DNA of 64,000 bases, from contig NZ_JAJAEO010000186.1 of assembly GCF_020447225.1 (NCBI RefSeq), positions 26,906 through 90,905 on the forward strand, given 5' to 3'. Shown in pieces: positions 9,995 to 20,419 of the stretch; positions within the stretch are counted from its first letter, which is position 1, and every line of letters starts with the position of its first letter. This stretch comes from Methylophaga pinxianii. GTDB lineage: Bacteria; Pseudomonadota; Gammaproteobacteria; Nitrosococcales; Methylophagaceae. The notes under the pieces were generated by a model, which saw nothing but the letters and a program-made list of their open reading frames with translations, made no database searches and was not told the origin of the DNA. The position numbers were made by a program, and so were the translations under genes.

Positions 9995-10066
9995 AGCCTG
10001 TTGACTACAAAATTGAAATAACTTTTCTACTTTCGTTAACTTTACCTTAACTTAGATCATGTATAT

Positions 10067-10088
10067 TATGAATGAACGTTCATTCATA
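10067..10088. promoter_or_regulatory. TetR-type operator upstream of efflux operon
   Basis: Perfect palindrome with arms TATGAATGAAC and GTTCATTCATA, ending 11 bases before the TetR start codon. It overlaps the likely -10 (TATTAT, 10064-10069, 17 bases after TTTACC at 10041). Such GAATGA-centred palindromes are typical operators of AcrR/NalC-like repressors, so autorepression of the TetR-RND operon is the simplest reading. Confidence 0.85.
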
Positions 10089-10099
10089 AAAAGTAATCT

Positions 10100-10714
10100 A
10101 TGTCTCCAGCCAAGCCCTCCGCGGATAAACGTGAAGCCATTTTTGCTGCCACTTTAAAATTGTTGGCTACCTTTGGGTTTCATGGTTTTTCTATCAAACA
10201 GCTCGCAGAAGAAGCAGGAGTAGCGACTGGGACAATTTATCTTTACTTTAAAGATCGTGATGATCTTATTCGTGAATTGAATACCCAAATTATTGATGAT
10301 TTCATTAAAGCAACGCTTGATGGCCACGATCCCCAGCTGCCACTCAAACAACAATACCGACGTATGTGCTGCAATCTCTGGCATTTTTGTATTGAAAATC
10401 CTTGCATCACACATAGCAAAGCACAATTTGATCACCTTCCCCCCGATATCTTGCGTAGCCAGCGTCGGCATGCCTGGGATGGACTGCAACCGCTAAAACA
10501 TCTATTCGAAACAGGTCGTAACTCAAATCAAATTAAGAACCTATCTGACGACATTTTAATCAGTTTAAGTTTTGAACCTTATTTGTTTCTGGCTCGTCAA
10601 CATTTGCTAGACCTTATCAAAGTCGATAACGAAAAATTAACACATATTATTGATGCGAGTTGGGACGCCATTGCCCGATCAACCTTCAATGACGGAAAAA
10701 ATAATCAGGAGTAA
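10100..10714 (+). CDS. TetR/AcrR family repressor of the RND efflux operon
   Basis: A 204-residue TetR-type regulator. The N-terminal helix-turn-helix is plain: FSIKQLAEEAGVATGTIYLYFKDRDDLI split over about residues 32-60, with the family's Y-x-Y-F-K end. The C-terminal ligand domain is divergent (TetR_C type). It is first in the operon; the ribosome site of the next gene (AGGAG) lies in its last codons. The perfect palindrome at 10067-10088 just upstream is its likely operator. The ligand is unknown, probably a substrate of the pump behind it. Confidence 0.93.
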   Translation: MSPAKPSADKREAIFAATLKLLATFGFHGFSIKQLAEEAGVATGTIYLYFKDRDDLIRELNTQIIDDFIKATLDGHDPQLPLKQQYRRMCCNLWHFCIENPCITHSKAQFDHLPPDILRSQRRHAWDGLQPLKHLFETGRNSNQIKNLSDDILISLSFEPYLFLARQHLLDLIKVDNEKLTHIIDASWDAIARSTFNDGKNNQE

Positions 10715-10717
10715 CAC

Positions 10718-11890
10718 ATGCCGCGCCATTTTTTAACTTATAAGACACTGATGTGGGTCAGCATATTAGCGTTCAGCATAACGGCATGCCAATCCGGCAA
10801 AGATGATGCTCAGCAGGACAATACCCCTCCCCCACCTCCTAAAGTGGATGTAGTGACACTCATTCCCCAAACAGTATCCGTGACTACTGCTTTACCAGCT
10901 CGAACCGTCGCTTTTCGGCAGGCAGAAGTCCGTCCCCAGGTGAGTGGGATTATTGAAAAACGTTTATTTGAAGAAGGCGCGGACGTCACCGCCGGTCAAC
11001 AACTTTATCAAATTGATGAGGCGCCATTTCAAGCTGCTTTACAAATGGCTAAAGCCGAATTAGCCCGTGCCAAAGCGAATATTCAATCGACTAAGGCTCG
11101 TGCTGATCGTTTTAAAGGGCTAATCGATAACAAAGCCATCAGTCAGCAAGATTATGATGATGCTTTAGCAACCTATCTACAGGCTCAAGCAGAAGTGGCG
11201 GTTGCCGAGGCCAATATTAAAACAGCTGAAATAAATTTACGGTATACCAAAGTAAACGCACCGATTGATGGTCGTATTGGTCGCTCAAATATTACTGAAG
11301 GGGCTTTGGTAACTGCACAGCAAGAGACGGCGCTAGCCACCATTACCCAGATTGATCCTATTTATGTTGATATTTCTCAGGCATCTAAAGAAGTACTCAG
11401 ATTACGTCGGCAATTAATGTCCGGCAAAATCTCTGACGGACAAGCAGGTCAAGTTACCTTAAAACTGGAAGATGGATCGACCTATCAGCATCCAGGTGAG
11501 CTGCAATTCTCAGAGGTAAATGTCAATGGAGATACTGGCAGTCTGGTCATGAGAGCGAAATTCCCCAATCCGGAGGGTCTGCTTTTACCGGGTATGTACG
11601 TCAAAACAGAAATTAATGAAGGAAAAATGCAGGATTCCATCTTGGTTCCGCATAAAGCGGTGATGTTTTCACGTGAAGGCACTGCCAATGTCATGATCGT
11701 GAATAGTGACAATAAAGTTGAGCAGCGCCAGATTGAAGTAAAACAATCGATTGGTCACAACTGGTTGGTTTACGAAGGCTTGTCGGGGGGAGAAAAAGTT
11801 ATTGTAGAAGGTTTACAGAAGGTGAGTGTGGATGCACCGGTAGAAATCGAAGTTGATACTGAGTCTACCAGCCTGGAAACTAAGGAGTAA
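10718..11890 (+). CDS. RND efflux periplasmic adaptor (MexA/AcrA type)
   Basis: A 390-residue membrane fusion protein linking the inner-membrane pump to the outer-membrane channel. It begins with a lipoprotein signal whose lipobox ends at Cys24 (SITAC), followed by a Pro-rich linker. Then come the first half of the lipoyl domain ([18 protein letters not shown]), a helical hairpin (about residues 100-165), the second lipoyl half ([15 protein letters not shown]), the beta-barrel and the membrane-proximal domain. It starts 3 bases after the TetR stop and ends 2 bases before the pump gene, so one transcript is nearly certain. Confidence 0.95.
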   Translation: MPRHFLTYKTLMWVSILAFSITACQSGKDDAQQDNTPPPPPKVDVVTLIPQTVSVTTALPARTVAFRQAEVRPQVSGIIEKRLFEEGADVTAGQQLYQIDEAPFQAALQMAKAELARAKANIQSTKARADRFKGLIDNKAISQQDYDDALATYLQAQAEVAVAEANIKTAEINLRYTKVNAPIDGRIGRSNITEGALVTAQQETALATITQIDPIYVDISQASKEVLRLRRQLMSGKISDGQAGQVTLKLEDGSTYQHPGELQFSEVNVNGDTGSLVMRAKFPNPEGLLLPGMYVKTEINEGKMQDSILVPHKAVMFSREGTANVMIVNSDNKVEQRQIEVKQSIGHNWLVYEGLSGGEKVIVEGLQKVSVDAPVEIEVDTESTSLETKE

Positions 11891-11892
11891 TC

Positions 11893-14800
11893 ATGGCACG
11901 CTTTTTTATTGATCGCCCTATTTTTGCATGGGTTATAGCGATCTTAATCATGCTGGCAGGGTTACTGTCTATTTTTCAATTGCCGATTGCACAATATCCA
12001 GGCATTGCTCCCACCGCTATTGAAATCCGTACCACTTATCCTGGTGCATCGGCCAAAGTCGTTGAGGACTCGGTCATTCAGGTTATCGAACAAAACCTCA
12101 CCGGTTTGGATGACTTGCAATATATCAGCTCCACCAGTGACTCCAGTGGTGTTGGACAGATTACTGTGACCTTCCAGGCCGATACCGATCCGGATATTGC
12201 ACAGGTACAAGTACAGAATAAATTACAAGCCGCTATGCCGCTGTTACCCCAGGAAGTACAGCAACAGGGGCTGGAAATCACTAAATCCAGTACCGGCTTT
12301 TTAATGGTGCTTGGTTTTGTCTCCAATGACGGAAAAATGGATCGCTATGATATTGCTGATTATGTGGCAGCCAATATTCAAGATCCGGTGAGCCGTGTCA
12401 ATGGTGTCGGACAAATCAATCTGTTTGGTTCTCAATATGCTATGCGGATCTGGCTTAATGCCAATAGTCTGGCCAATTACAAATTAACCACCGAAGATGT
12501 GGTCACCGCCATCCGTGAACAAAACGTGCAAATTGCTGCAGGTGAAATCGGTGGAACACCCGCCATAGAAGGCCAACAAATCGCCGCCAGCATCGTGGTT
12601 GAAACACGAATGGAAACTATCGGTGAGTTTGAAAATATTCTGTTGCGAGTCAACCAGGATGGTTCTGAAATCCGTATTAAAGATGTCGCGGATGTGTCAT
12701 TAGGAGGTGAAAACTTCCAGTTTGAAACCGAATACAACAAGCAATCTGCTGCAGGCCTTGGGATTACCCTTGCTTCTGGTGCTAATGCACTTGAAACAGC
12801 CCAAATGATCCGTGATCGGATTGCTGAGCTTGAACCATTCTTTCCCGAGGGGCTAGAAGTTACTTACCCTTATGACACTACGCCCTTTGTCAAAATATCT
12901 ATTGAAGGGGTCGTAAAAACACTGGTTGAAGCAATGATTCTGGTGTTTCTTGTCATGTATCTGTTCTTACAGAACTTTCGTGCCACACTTATTCCGACCA
13001 TTGCCGTACCTGTTGTCATTTTAGGTACCTTCGGCATTCTGTTTGCTTTTGGTTTCTCCATTAATATGTTGACCATGTTTGCCATGGTACTGGCAATCGG
13101 CCTACTAGTGGATGACGCTATCGTTGTGGTGGAAAACGTAGAGCGTGTTATCCATGAAGATGGTTTATCCCCGAAAGAAGCGACCCGTAAATCCATGGAT
13201 CAAATTACCGGCGCACTTGTCGGTATTGTGTTGACCGTTTCGGCGGTGTTTATTCCCATGGCATTTTTCCCGGGGTCAACCGGGGTCATTTACCGGCAAT
13301 TCTCTATCACCGTGGTCTCGGCAATGGCGTTATCATTGCTGGTAGCCGTCACACTGACACCAGCGCTTTGTGCATCGTTGCTCAAAGAGGCAAAACACGA
13401 TCCCACCAATAAGCGAGGATTTTTTGGCTGGTTTAATCGTGGCTTTGAACGTACCAGCAAAGGTACGCAAAGCGTAGTCGGATATCTCATTAAACGATCA
13501 GCGCGCGTGATGCTGATTTATTTATTAATTCTGGGCGGTTTAGCCTATTTGTTTACTCAGTTACCCTCTTCATTTTTCCCGGATGAAGATCAGGGTATTT
13601 TATTCACTGAAATGCAATTACCTGTTAATGCTTCAAAGCAACGCTCCATTGAAGTGATGAATCGAATTGAAGATTATTATCTTGAACAGGAGGGCGATAA
13701 TGTTGAATCAATCTTCTCCGTTATCGGCTACAGTTTCAGTGGTCGGGGTCAGAATAGTGGCTTGATTTTTGTGAATTTAAAAAGCTGGGATCAACGAACC
13801 AATCCAGAGCAAAGTGCTCAGGCCATTGCTGCTCGTGCTTCTGGTTATTTCAGTCAATTTAAAGACGCGGTGGCGTTTGCTATTGCCCCTCCCCCTATTC
13901 GCGAACTAGGGAATGCGAGTGGTTTTAATATGATGCTGCAAGATTTAGGGGGGCTGGGACATGATGAATTGATAAAAGCCCGAGACACCTTGTTGGCCCA
14001 GGCTAATCAGGATCCCCGCTTAAATCAGGTACGGCATAGTGGCTTGCAAGATCGTCCCCAATTTAAAATTGATATTGATCATCAAAAAGCCATGTCTTTT
14101 GGTGTTTCACTAGATGATATCAACAGCACCTTTGGAACAGCCTGGGGCTCTACTTATGTCAATGACTTTATTGATAAGGGTCGGGTGAAACGGGTTTACG
14201 TGCAAGGCGATGCACCATTTCGCATGATGCCGAAAAATGTCGGTGACTGGTACGTGCGAAACAATATGGGAGAAATGGTGCCTTTATCTGCGATAAGTGA
14301 GTCAAGATGGATATTTGGCTCACCACGACTTGAGCGCTACAACGGCGTTCCCGCTATGAATATTCAAGGTCAGGCGGCTCCTGGTTTGAGTTCTGGTGAA
14401 GCGATGGCAGCGATGGAGGAGCTGGTCGCTCAATTGCCTGAGGGCTTTGGTTATGAGTGGACAGCACTGTCCTTACAAGAACGAGCTTCCGGAGCTCAGG
14501 CGCCACTTTTATATGCCCTATCTATTCTGGTGGTATTTTTGTTTTTAGCCGCATTATATGAAAGTTGGTCCGTGCCGTTCTCGGTGATGCTGGTTGTTCC
14601 TCTGGGCGTACTGGGAGCTGTGTTACTTGCTTTAAGCAGAGGCATGTCTAACGACATTTATTTCCAGGTAGGGCTGCTGACAACGATAGGTTTGTCTGCA
14701 CGGAATGCGATTTTGATTGTTGAGTTTGCTAAATCGCTCTATGAAGACGGCATGTCGCTGACTGATGCGACATTGGAAGCAATCCGAATGCGGCTTCGTC

Positions 14801-15039
14801 CTATTGCCATGACCGCATTAACATTTATGTTAGGAGTCACTCCGCTAATGCTGGCGAGTGGTGCAGGCAGTGGCGCACAAAATGCTATCGGTACTGGCGT
14901 ATTCGGTGGCATGTTAGCGGCAACAAGTCTGGCGATATTTTTTATTCCTGTCTTCTTTGTAGTGATCTTTACATTGGCCAAAAAAATTACTGGTAAAACA
15001 CCTGCCAAAACGCAGGTTTCTCAAGGAGAAACGGCATGA
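11893..15039 (+). CDS. RND efflux pump, HAE1 family (AcrB/MexB type)
   Basis: A 1048-residue proton-driven multidrug exporter. It starts with the usual [17 protein letters not shown] and has twelve membrane helices and two large periplasmic loops. The proton-relay aspartates are present in TM4 ([17 protein letters not shown]). In TM10 the expected AcrB Lys940 is replaced: the sequence reads [13 protein letters not shown], with Arg937 in that place, which keeps the charge but is unusual. The stop overlaps the outer-membrane gene by ATGA. The tripartite operon is complete; substrates cannot be told from sequence. Confidence 0.96.
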   Translation: MARFFIDRPIFAWVIAILIMLAGLLSIFQLPIAQYPGIAPTAIEIRTTYPGASAKVVEDSVIQVIEQNLTGLDDLQYISSTSDSSGVGQITVTFQADTDPDIAQVQVQNKLQAAMPLLPQEVQQQGLEITKSSTGFLMVLGFVSNDGKMDRYDIADYVAANIQDPVSRVNGVGQINLFGSQYAMRIWLNANSLANYKLTTEDVVTAIREQNVQIAAGEIGGTPAIEGQQIAASIVVETRMETIGEFENILLRVNQDGSEIRIKDVADVSLGGENFQFETEYNKQSAAGLGITLASGANALETAQMIRDRIAELEPFFPEGLEVTYPYDTTPFVKISIEGVVKTLVEAMILVFLVMYLFLQNFRATLIPTIAVPVVILGTFGILFAFGFSINMLTMFAMVLAIGLLVDDAIVVVENVERVIHEDGLSPKEATRKSMDQITGALVGIVLTVSAVFIPMAFFPGSTGVIYRQFSITVVSAMALSLLVAVTLTPALCASLLKEAKHDPTNKRGFFGWFNRGFERTSKGTQSVVGYLIKRSARVMLIYLLILGGLAYLFTQLPSSFFPDEDQGILFTEMQLPVNASKQRSIEVMNRIEDYYLEQEGDNVESIFSVIGYSFSGRGQNSGLIFVNLKSWDQRTNPEQSAQAIAARASGYFSQFKDAVAFAIAPPPIRELGNASGFNMMLQDLGGLGHDELIKARDTLLAQANQDPRLNQVRHSGLQDRPQFKIDIDHQKAMSFGVSLDDINSTFGTAWGSTYVNDFIDKGRVKRVYVQGDAPFRMMPKNVGDWYVRNNMGEMVPLSAISESRWIFGSPRLERYNGVPAMNIQGQAAPGLSSGEAMAAMEELVAQLPEGFGYEWTALSLQERASGAQAPLLYALSILVVFLFLAALYESWSVPFSVMLVVPLGVLGAVLLALSRGMSNDIYFQVGLLTTIGLSARNAILIVEFAKSLYEDGMSLTDATLEAIRMRLRPIAMTALTFMLGVTPLMLASGAGSGAQNAIGTGVFGGMLAATSLAIFFIPVFFVVIFTLAKKITGKTPAKTQVSQGETA

Positions 15040-16478
15040 ATGCCAAATTGAAATTAGTTTCTATAATGACGCTGTCTGCAATACTCAGCGCTTGTTCAAT
15101 GATCCCTGATTACCAACGTCCAGCTAATCCTGTGATGTTGAAAAGCAGTGAATCCATTGTCGATGCTTCATTAGCGGCCGATACCGGTTGGCAGGATTTT
15201 TATCAGGACAAACAACTGCAGCAATTAATTGCGTTGTCGCTGGAAAATAACCGTAATTTGCGTGCTACCGTTTTGCAGGTTGAACAATTGCGAGCACAAT
15301 ACAAAATCCAACGTGCAGAACTGTTTCCCGGAGTAGATGGTACCGCCAGCGCAACGCGTCAACGCGTACCTGAAGGTCTTAGCTCAAGCGCGCAAACCAT
15401 TGGTAGTGGCGGAATTTATGAAGAATATCAAATTGGTGTGGGCATATCGGCATGGGAAATCGACTTTTTTGGTCGGATTGATAGTTTAAAACAAGCCGCT
15501 TTGGAGCAATTTCTGGCCAGTGAAGCCAGCCGTAGAAGCATTCAATTGACCTTAGTCTCTGAAGTCGCGGATGCCTGGTTTAGCTGGCAGGCAACGGTGG
15601 CGCAACTGGAATTTTCCAGCTCAACCCGCAAAGCACGGGAAGAGAGTTATGAGCTTATCAATAAACGATTTGAGTCTGGTCTGGCTTCTGAGCTCGCTTT
15701 ACGACAAGCTGAAACAGCACTCCATGAAGCTCGTATTGCTGAATCCAGTTTTCAGCAACAAGCCAATCAAAACTTTACCGCTCTGGAATTATTAGTCGGT
15801 CAAACGCTGGATCCCCAGCAATGGAAAGCTGACTGGCAGGATGACGCTCCATTGTTACAAGATTTACCCGTGGATCTTTCCTCTGAAGTTCTTTTGGCGA
15901 GACCGGACGTCATGCAGGCTGAACATCAGATTAAAGCAGCAAATGCAAATATCGGTGCAGCAAGAGCAGCATTTTTTCCACGCATCAGCCTGACGACAGC
16001 AATTGGTCTGGGTGGATCAACACCTTCGGATTTGAGTCAGAGCGGCAATCGTACCTGGCAGATTTCCCCACAGTTATCATTACCTTTGCTTGATTGGGGG
16101 GTGAATGAAGCCAACCTTGATGTGGCTGAATTAGAAAAAGACATCAATATTGCCCGTTATCAGGAGACCATTCAGCAGGCTTTTAAAGAAGTGCTCGATG
16201 AAATGCAGGCGAGAGAAACTCTTGATGCCCAGCTTAGCGCACAACAGGACTTAACCAAAGCAACTAACCGCAGTCTGGAATTAGCTCAAATTCGTTATGA
16301 TGCCGGCGTCGACAGTTATCTGGAAGTGCTGGATGCACAACGCAGTCATATTGATGCTCAGCTCGCCCAGATTGATACGCGTTTAGCGAGATTACGTAAT
16401 CAGTTGACACTCTATAAAGCTCTGGGGGGTGGCTTGAAAGCTTATTCAGGCGAGGTAATTGAACCAGCAACACCATGA
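15036..16478 (+). CDS. Outer-membrane efflux lipoprotein (OprM/NodT family)
   Basis: The channel of the tripartite pump, 480 residues. The N-terminal signal ends in the lipobox LSAC (Cys20), then MIPDYQRP as in OprM-like proteins. Two repeats of the outer-membrane-efflux fold follow: [21 protein letters not shown] at the start of the first (in parts) and [20 protein letters not shown] at the start of the second, with the typical [13 protein letters not shown] near the C-terminus. It overlaps the pump gene by four bases. Complete and ordinary. Confidence 0.95.
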   Translation: MNAKLKLVSIMTLSAILSACSMIPDYQRPANPVMLKSSESIVDASLAADTGWQDFYQDKQLQQLIALSLENNRNLRATVLQVEQLRAQYKIQRAELFPGVDGTASATRQRVPEGLSSSAQTIGSGGIYEEYQIGVGISAWEIDFFGRIDSLKQAALEQFLASEASRRSIQLTLVSEVADAWFSWQATVAQLEFSSSTRKAREESYELINKRFESGLASELALRQAETALHEARIAESSFQQQANQNFTALELLVGQTLDPQQWKADWQDDAPLLQDLPVDLSSEVLLARPDVMQAEHQIKAANANIGAARAAFFPRISLTTAIGLGGSTPSDLSQSGNRTWQISPQLSLPLLDWGVNEANLDVAELEKDINIARYQETIQQAFKEVLDEMQARETLDAQLSAQQDLTKATNRSLELAQIRYDAGVDSYLEVLDAQRSHIDAQLAQIDTRLARLRNQLTLYKALGGGLKAYSGEVIEPATP

Positions 16479-16556
16479 AAATAGTTGGTTTATCAGACCA
16501 TTTATCGTTATGCTAGGTCAGAACAATTTTTATCTGACTAGCAAAGGAGCGAAAAA

Positions 16557-16736
16557 ATGGGTGTTGAAGTCGGTGGTCTGTTAGGCCTGATTTGGCTGAT
16601 TATCATCATTTGGGCCATACTCAAAGTGGCAAAAAGTGGTGCCGGTACATTAGCCAAAGTATTATGGATTTTGATATTACTTTTCTTCCCGGTAGTAGGC
16701 CTTATTATTTGGTTTTTCCTCGGACCTAAAGGTTAG
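16557..16736 (+). CDS. Small two-helix membrane protein (PLDc_N-like)
   Basis: A 59-residue protein with a strong ribosome site (AAAGGAG at 16542-16548). Two hydrophobic helices (about residues 6-23 and 35-54) are joined by KVAKSGAGTLAKVLW. The second ends in FPVVGLIIWFFLGPKG, the hallmark of the phospholipase D N-terminal membrane module found alone in many small proteins (as in the PLDc_N family). No catalytic part is present. It has its own gap from the efflux operon (78 bases) and a strong terminator. Function unknown, probably envelope stress related at most. Confidence 0.75.
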   Translation: MGVEVGGLLGLIWLIIIIWAILKVAKSGAGTLAKVLWILILLFFPVVGLIIWFFLGPKG

Positions 16737-16745
16737 ACGGCTATC

Positions 16746-16783
16746 AAACCATACAAACTGCTTGCGGTTTGTATGGTTTTTTT
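16746..16783 (+). terminator. Rho-independent terminator after small membrane protein
   Basis: Stem AAACCATACAAAC (16746-16758) with GTTTGTATGGTTT (16767-16779), 8-base loop, and a T-run to 16783. It ends transcription 10 bases after the PLDc_N-like gene. Confidence 0.93.
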
Positions 16784-16916
16784 ACATTAATTAGCCGGCA
16801 TGCAATATGCGGTAATGTAAGTACCATACTTTTTACATCTGCATCGGGCCAAAACCTTTAAATTTTCATATTGCATGACCCAAATGTTCGTCTGGATCCA
16901 CAAACGGAGTTTGATC

Positions 16917-18974
16917 ATGCAAACTGAGTCAAAAATCCCATCTACCATCCTGGTTCCTGTATTTTTTCCTGCAGTTATTATCACGTTATTACTGGTCATA
17001 GGCACCATTAGTAATCCTGAATTAGCGGGGCAAGCCTTTGCTAGCACACTGAGCTATCTGACAAAAACCTTTGGTTGGTTTTATATGCTGGCTGTCGCTT
17101 TTTTCCTGATTTTTATCGTCACAGTGGCCATTTCCAGCTGGGGCAAAACAAAACTCGGGCCCGATCATGCTGAACCTCAGTATAGTTTTCCCGCCTGGTT
17201 TGCCATGTTGTTTTCGGCAGGTTACGGGATCGCACTATTATTTTTCGGCGTAGCAGAACCCGTATTGCATTATGCCTCGCCTCCTCAGGGAGCGGCTGAA
17301 ACCGTTGATGCGGCCAAGCAGGCCATGCAAATTGCCTTTTTTCACTGGGGCTTTCATATCTGGGCAATTTACGGACTAACCGGCCTCGTACTGGCCTATT
17401 TTGCTTTTCGTCATGGCTTACCTTTGTCCATGCGATCAGCGTTATATCCTCTGATCGGCGATCGGATTTATGGCCCTATCGGGCATACTGTAGACGTTGT
17501 CGCTATTCTCGGTACGTTATTTGGTATTGCCACGACACTCGGGCTTTCGGTAGCTCAAATTAATGCAGGGATGAATTATTTGTGGCCAAGCATACCCGTC
17601 AGCACTTTTGTTCAAGTGGTCACGATTGCCGGCATCACTTTACTGGCTATTTTGTCTGTGGTGGCAGGCCTTGATAAAGGCGTCAAACGCTTATCTATCT
17701 TAAATATGGTGTTGGCAGTATCGTTAATGCTGTTTGTGTTTATTGCCGGACCAAGCATCTTTATTCTCGAAACCTTTTTACAAAATACCGGCAGTTATCT
17801 GAATAACATTATTGAACGAACCTTTAATCTGCAAGCTTATACACGCAGTGACTGGATCGGTAACTGGACGTTATTTATCTTTGGCTGGACCATTGCCTGG
17901 GCACCTTTTGTCGGGCTATTTATTGCCAAAATAAGCCGAGGCCGCACCATTCGTCAGTTTGTGTTCGGGGTTTTACTGGTACCGACCATCTTTACCTTTA
18001 TCTGGTTTTCTATTTTTGGTGATACTGCCCTGAATATGATTATGAATCAGGGCTATACGGCATTGATCACCGAGGTGCAAAATGATACCGCCATCGCATT
18101 ATTCAAATTATATGAGCGCTTACCTTTAACATCGATAGTGTCATTTATTACGGTGATTCTGATTATGACCTTCTTTGTCACTTCTTCTGACTCAGGTTCA
18201 TTAGTAATTGATTCGTTGGCTTCTGGTGGTGCCAGTGTCACACCCGTATGGCAGCGTGTGTTTTGGGCAACATTAGAAGGTTTGGTGGCAGCAGCGTTAT
18301 TAATTGCTGGTGGCTTAAGTGCGCTTCAAACCATGAGCATTACCAGTGCATTGCCGTTTGCCATCATTATGGTGCTGGCTGCGATTGGTATGTGGCGAGC
18401 CCTGGCTATTGAAGGGCATCGTGAAGCCAGTTTGTCCGCCCACATGCATAGCTCACAACATAAGCCTGGTAACTGGAAAAAACGTCTGGCTGGATTAATT
18501 CATTATCCGGAATATCAGCAGGTGGCTGACTTTATAAAAACCGTAGCCTATCCGGCGATGCAAAATGTTGAATCGGTATTGCTGGAAAAAGGCTGGCCAG
18601 TGAAGGTCTTTTTTGATGACACCCAGCATCGTGCCTATATTGAAGTTGTCAGAGAAGATGAACTGGATTTTATTTATGAAATCCGCATGCGCGGCTATGC
18701 CATGCCTACCTTTGCCTATCCGCAAATGGCGAGTGATGTAGATGGCGATAAGCGTTATTACCGTGCTGAAGTCTTTATGCGTCGTGGTGGTGCCGCCTAT
18801 GATGTCTTTAACTGTGATCAACAGGAAGTCATTGATGACATTTTGAATCAATTCGAAAAATACCTGCATTTCATTCACATTTCACCCGGAATCTTACCGT
18901 GGAAAATGCAAGAGCATGATGAGATGCTGAATGAAAAAGGCGAACTGAACGACGAACGGTTAAAATCCGATTAA
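16917..18974 (+). CDS. betT: BCCT family betaine/choline transporter, BetT type
   Basis: Sodium- or proton-coupled uptake of quaternary ammonium compounds, probably choline. From the ATG at 16917 (ribosome site CGGAG just upstream) it has 685 residues, near the 677 of E. coli BetT; an in-frame ATG at 16875 has no such site. Twelve membrane helices cover about residues 10-510. Signature pieces are FSAGYGIALLFFGVAEPV, FHWGFHIWAIYG and WTIAWAPFVGLFIAKISRG with the conserved Trp/aromatic box. A cytoplasmic C-terminal tail of about 170 residues, typical of BetT-type osmosensing carriers, is present. Choline as substrate is inference from the tail and length. Confidence 0.88.
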   Translation: MQTESKIPSTILVPVFFPAVIITLLLVIGTISNPELAGQAFASTLSYLTKTFGWFYMLAVAFFLIFIVTVAISSWGKTKLGPDHAEPQYSFPAWFAMLFSAGYGIALLFFGVAEPVLHYASPPQGAAETVDAAKQAMQIAFFHWGFHIWAIYGLTGLVLAYFAFRHGLPLSMRSALYPLIGDRIYGPIGHTVDVVAILGTLFGIATTLGLSVAQINAGMNYLWPSIPVSTFVQVVTIAGITLLAILSVVAGLDKGVKRLSILNMVLAVSLMLFVFIAGPSIFILETFLQNTGSYLNNIIERTFNLQAYTRSDWIGNWTLFIFGWTIAWAPFVGLFIAKISRGRTIRQFVFGVLLVPTIFTFIWFSIFGDTALNMIMNQGYTALITEVQNDTAIALFKLYERLPLTSIVSFITVILIMTFFVTSSDSGSLVIDSLASGGASVTPVWQRVFWATLEGLVAAALLIAGGLSALQTMSITSALPFAIIMVLAAIGMWRALAIEGHREASLSAHMHSSQHKPGNWKKRLAGLIHYPEYQQVADFIKTVAYPAMQNVESVLLEKGWPVKVFFDDTQHRAYIEVVREDELDFIYEIRMRGYAMPTFAYPQMASDVDGDKRYYRAEVFMRRGGAAYDVFNCDQQEVIDDILNQFEKYLHFIHISPGILPWKMQEHDEMLNEKGELNDERLKSD

Positions 18975-18993
18975 TAACGACTTAGCCCAGGAC

Positions 18994-19044
18994 CTGTTGA
19001 TCTTTAATCGCCTCCAGCCGGGTGGCGCTATGAAAGATCAACAG
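18994..19044. repeat. 51-bp palindrome with IS-end-like arms
   Basis: Arms CTGTTGATCTTT (18994-19005) and AAAGATCAACAG (19033-19044) enclose 27 bases that contain a further CGCC/GGCG pairing. It lies between the convergent betT and porin genes and has no T-run. It could serve as a bidirectional terminator. The 12-base arm is identical to the core of the IS ends at 61773 and 63906, so it may instead be a leftover of two IS tips. Confidence 0.7.
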
Positions 19045-19063
19045 CTACCAGCCAGGTTAAGTC

Positions 19064-20110
19064 TTATATATTTAAATCGTAACGAAACCCAATCAGCAAC
19101 AGTTTTCCGCCACTGATATTGGCATCAAAGCCATCTAGTCCTGCCTGTTTGTCCGTCATCGCGGCGGTTTCCTGCTCTTGATAAAACTCTGCAAACAGGC
19201 GTAAATCCTCGTTAATTCGATGATCAATGCCTAAATGAATAACTGCCTCACCATAGGCTTCAACATCGGCCAGCATTATTTTATAGGTATTTTTTCCATG
19301 AAAATAAGCACTATATAAATTAAAAGCCTGAGCATCATCCCCATAAAAGCTATTGGGATTATCAGTATCAGTCAATTCGTATTTAACAGCCCATGACCAT
19401 GGGCCGCTTGCGTGAGAAAGCGTTACACCATACAACCTGTCTTTATAACCACTGATATTTCCACGATCATCCATTCCTATCGCAAGCCGTGTGTTTTCGG
19501 CAAATTGATAACTGGCTACCGCCTGAATACGTCGGTCATCAATTCTTGAGGGTGAACGAATATTCCCATCGCGGGTGGAGTAAGAACCACCAAAGCTGAG
19601 GCCATTCCATACGGGGCTTTCATAAGCTAATGTCTCTTTTACCCGAAAGGTAGTGTACGTTGCAAACCCGCTATAAAAGCTACTGAACTGATCAACGGGA
19701 AAGGTAATCGCATTGTAATAAGGCATCCACTGCTGACCCGCGGTTATTGTCCCTGCCGGACTGTTCAGACCAATTAATCCGACACGGATATTTTCCGCTT
19801 CGTCACGGCCTACTTTTCCCTGATCGTAGGAATCACGAAAGCGAAAGTTGGCACTATCAAACGGCAGTTCCAACTGAGTAAAAAAAGAGGAGTCCTCAGA
19901 AAACGTATACGCAGCGTTAAAACCGATTCGTGAGTAAGCATCACGTAAGCCACGATAAGCAGACATGCTTTGCTGATTATCCGGAATCACTGTTTCGGCT
20001 TGCATTCTAATAGAGCCGTAGACGTTATAACTGAATGCAGACTCTCCGGCATGTACACCAAAACACGTCACCATATTTAGCCACAATGCTTTTGAAAATG
20101 GTTTCATCAC
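19064..20110 (-). CDS. Outer-membrane porin-like protein
   Basis: A 348-residue Gram-negative porin-type protein. It has an N-terminal signal peptide (cleavage likely after VHAGESA or nearby), then alternating beta-strands. Family-type pieces are VYGSIRMQAE near the start, DAYSRIGFNAAYTF, NIRVGLIGLNSPAGTITAGQQWMP in parts, and a C-terminal strand ending FRYDLNI. The ribosome site is AGGAG, 7 bases before the ATG. It is divergent from a LysR regulator, which may control it. An apparent minus-strand terminator lies in its leader (20169-20202). Substrate unknown. Confidence 0.85.
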   Translation of the reverse strand: MMKPFSKALWLNMVTCFGVHAGESAFSYNVYGSIRMQAETVIPDNQQSMSAYRGLRDAYSRIGFNAAYTFSEDSSFFTQLELPFDSANFRFRDSYDQGKVGRDEAENIRVGLIGLNSPAGTITAGQQWMPYYNAITFPVDQFSSFYSGFATYTTFRVKETLAYESPVWNGLSFGGSYSTRDGNIRSPSRIDDRRIQAVASYQFAENTRLAIGMDDRGNISGYKDRLYGVTLSHASGPWSWAVKYELTDTDNPNSFYGDDAQAFNLYSAYFHGKNTYKIMLADVEAYGEAVIHLGIDHRINEDLRLFAEFYQEQETAAMTDKQAGLDGFDANISGGKLLLIGFRYDLNI

Positions 20111-20419
20111 TTGCTCCTGTGTCCCAATATAGTCTGGCGACTAAAGGTCTATCTGGCAAATGATATACAAAAAAACCCGGTGTACTATGCAGTGCCACCG
20201 GGAAAGGGCAAACAAACAATAAATCGAGAGGGGCTATAAATCCTGTGAGATACATTCTTGATGTTAATTATTTCTTAACCGAGACTTATTTAGGCTATGC
20301 AATAAACTTATAACATCAGTACAATGCTCTTCAATTAATGCAAATGATATTGCTTATTGTTTTCATTTAAAAGCATTTAATGATCAACATCACGTTGCAA
20401 AAATTTGAACGGGAAAATT
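20111..20419. promoter_or_regulatory. Divergent porin / lysR promoter region
   Basis: 309 bases without a convincing gene. The region must hold the porin promoter (minus) and the lysR promoter (plus). The only clear structure is the hairpin with T-run on the minus strand at 20169-20202. The rest is AT-rich and no operator could be assigned. Confidence 0.6.
20169..20202 (-). terminator. Intrinsic terminator or attenuator in porin leader
   Basis: Read on the minus strand: CCCGGTG, 13-base loop, CACCGGG, then seven T. It lies 59 bases upstream of the porin start codon, on the porin strand, so it would stop transcripts begun further upstream before they reach the porin. It suggests attenuation or a short leader RNA. 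Confidence 0.7.

Noticed and set aside
9990-10010. CTAGAGCCTGTTGACTAC after the DUF2254 gene, similar to the IS ends
   Set aside because: Only CTGTTGA of the 12-base core is shared, and no transposase or partner end is near. Probably chance.
20025-20255. 76-codon minus-strand frame across the porin leader
   Set aside because: No family, no clear ribosome site, runs through a terminator hairpin and into the porin gene in another frame.
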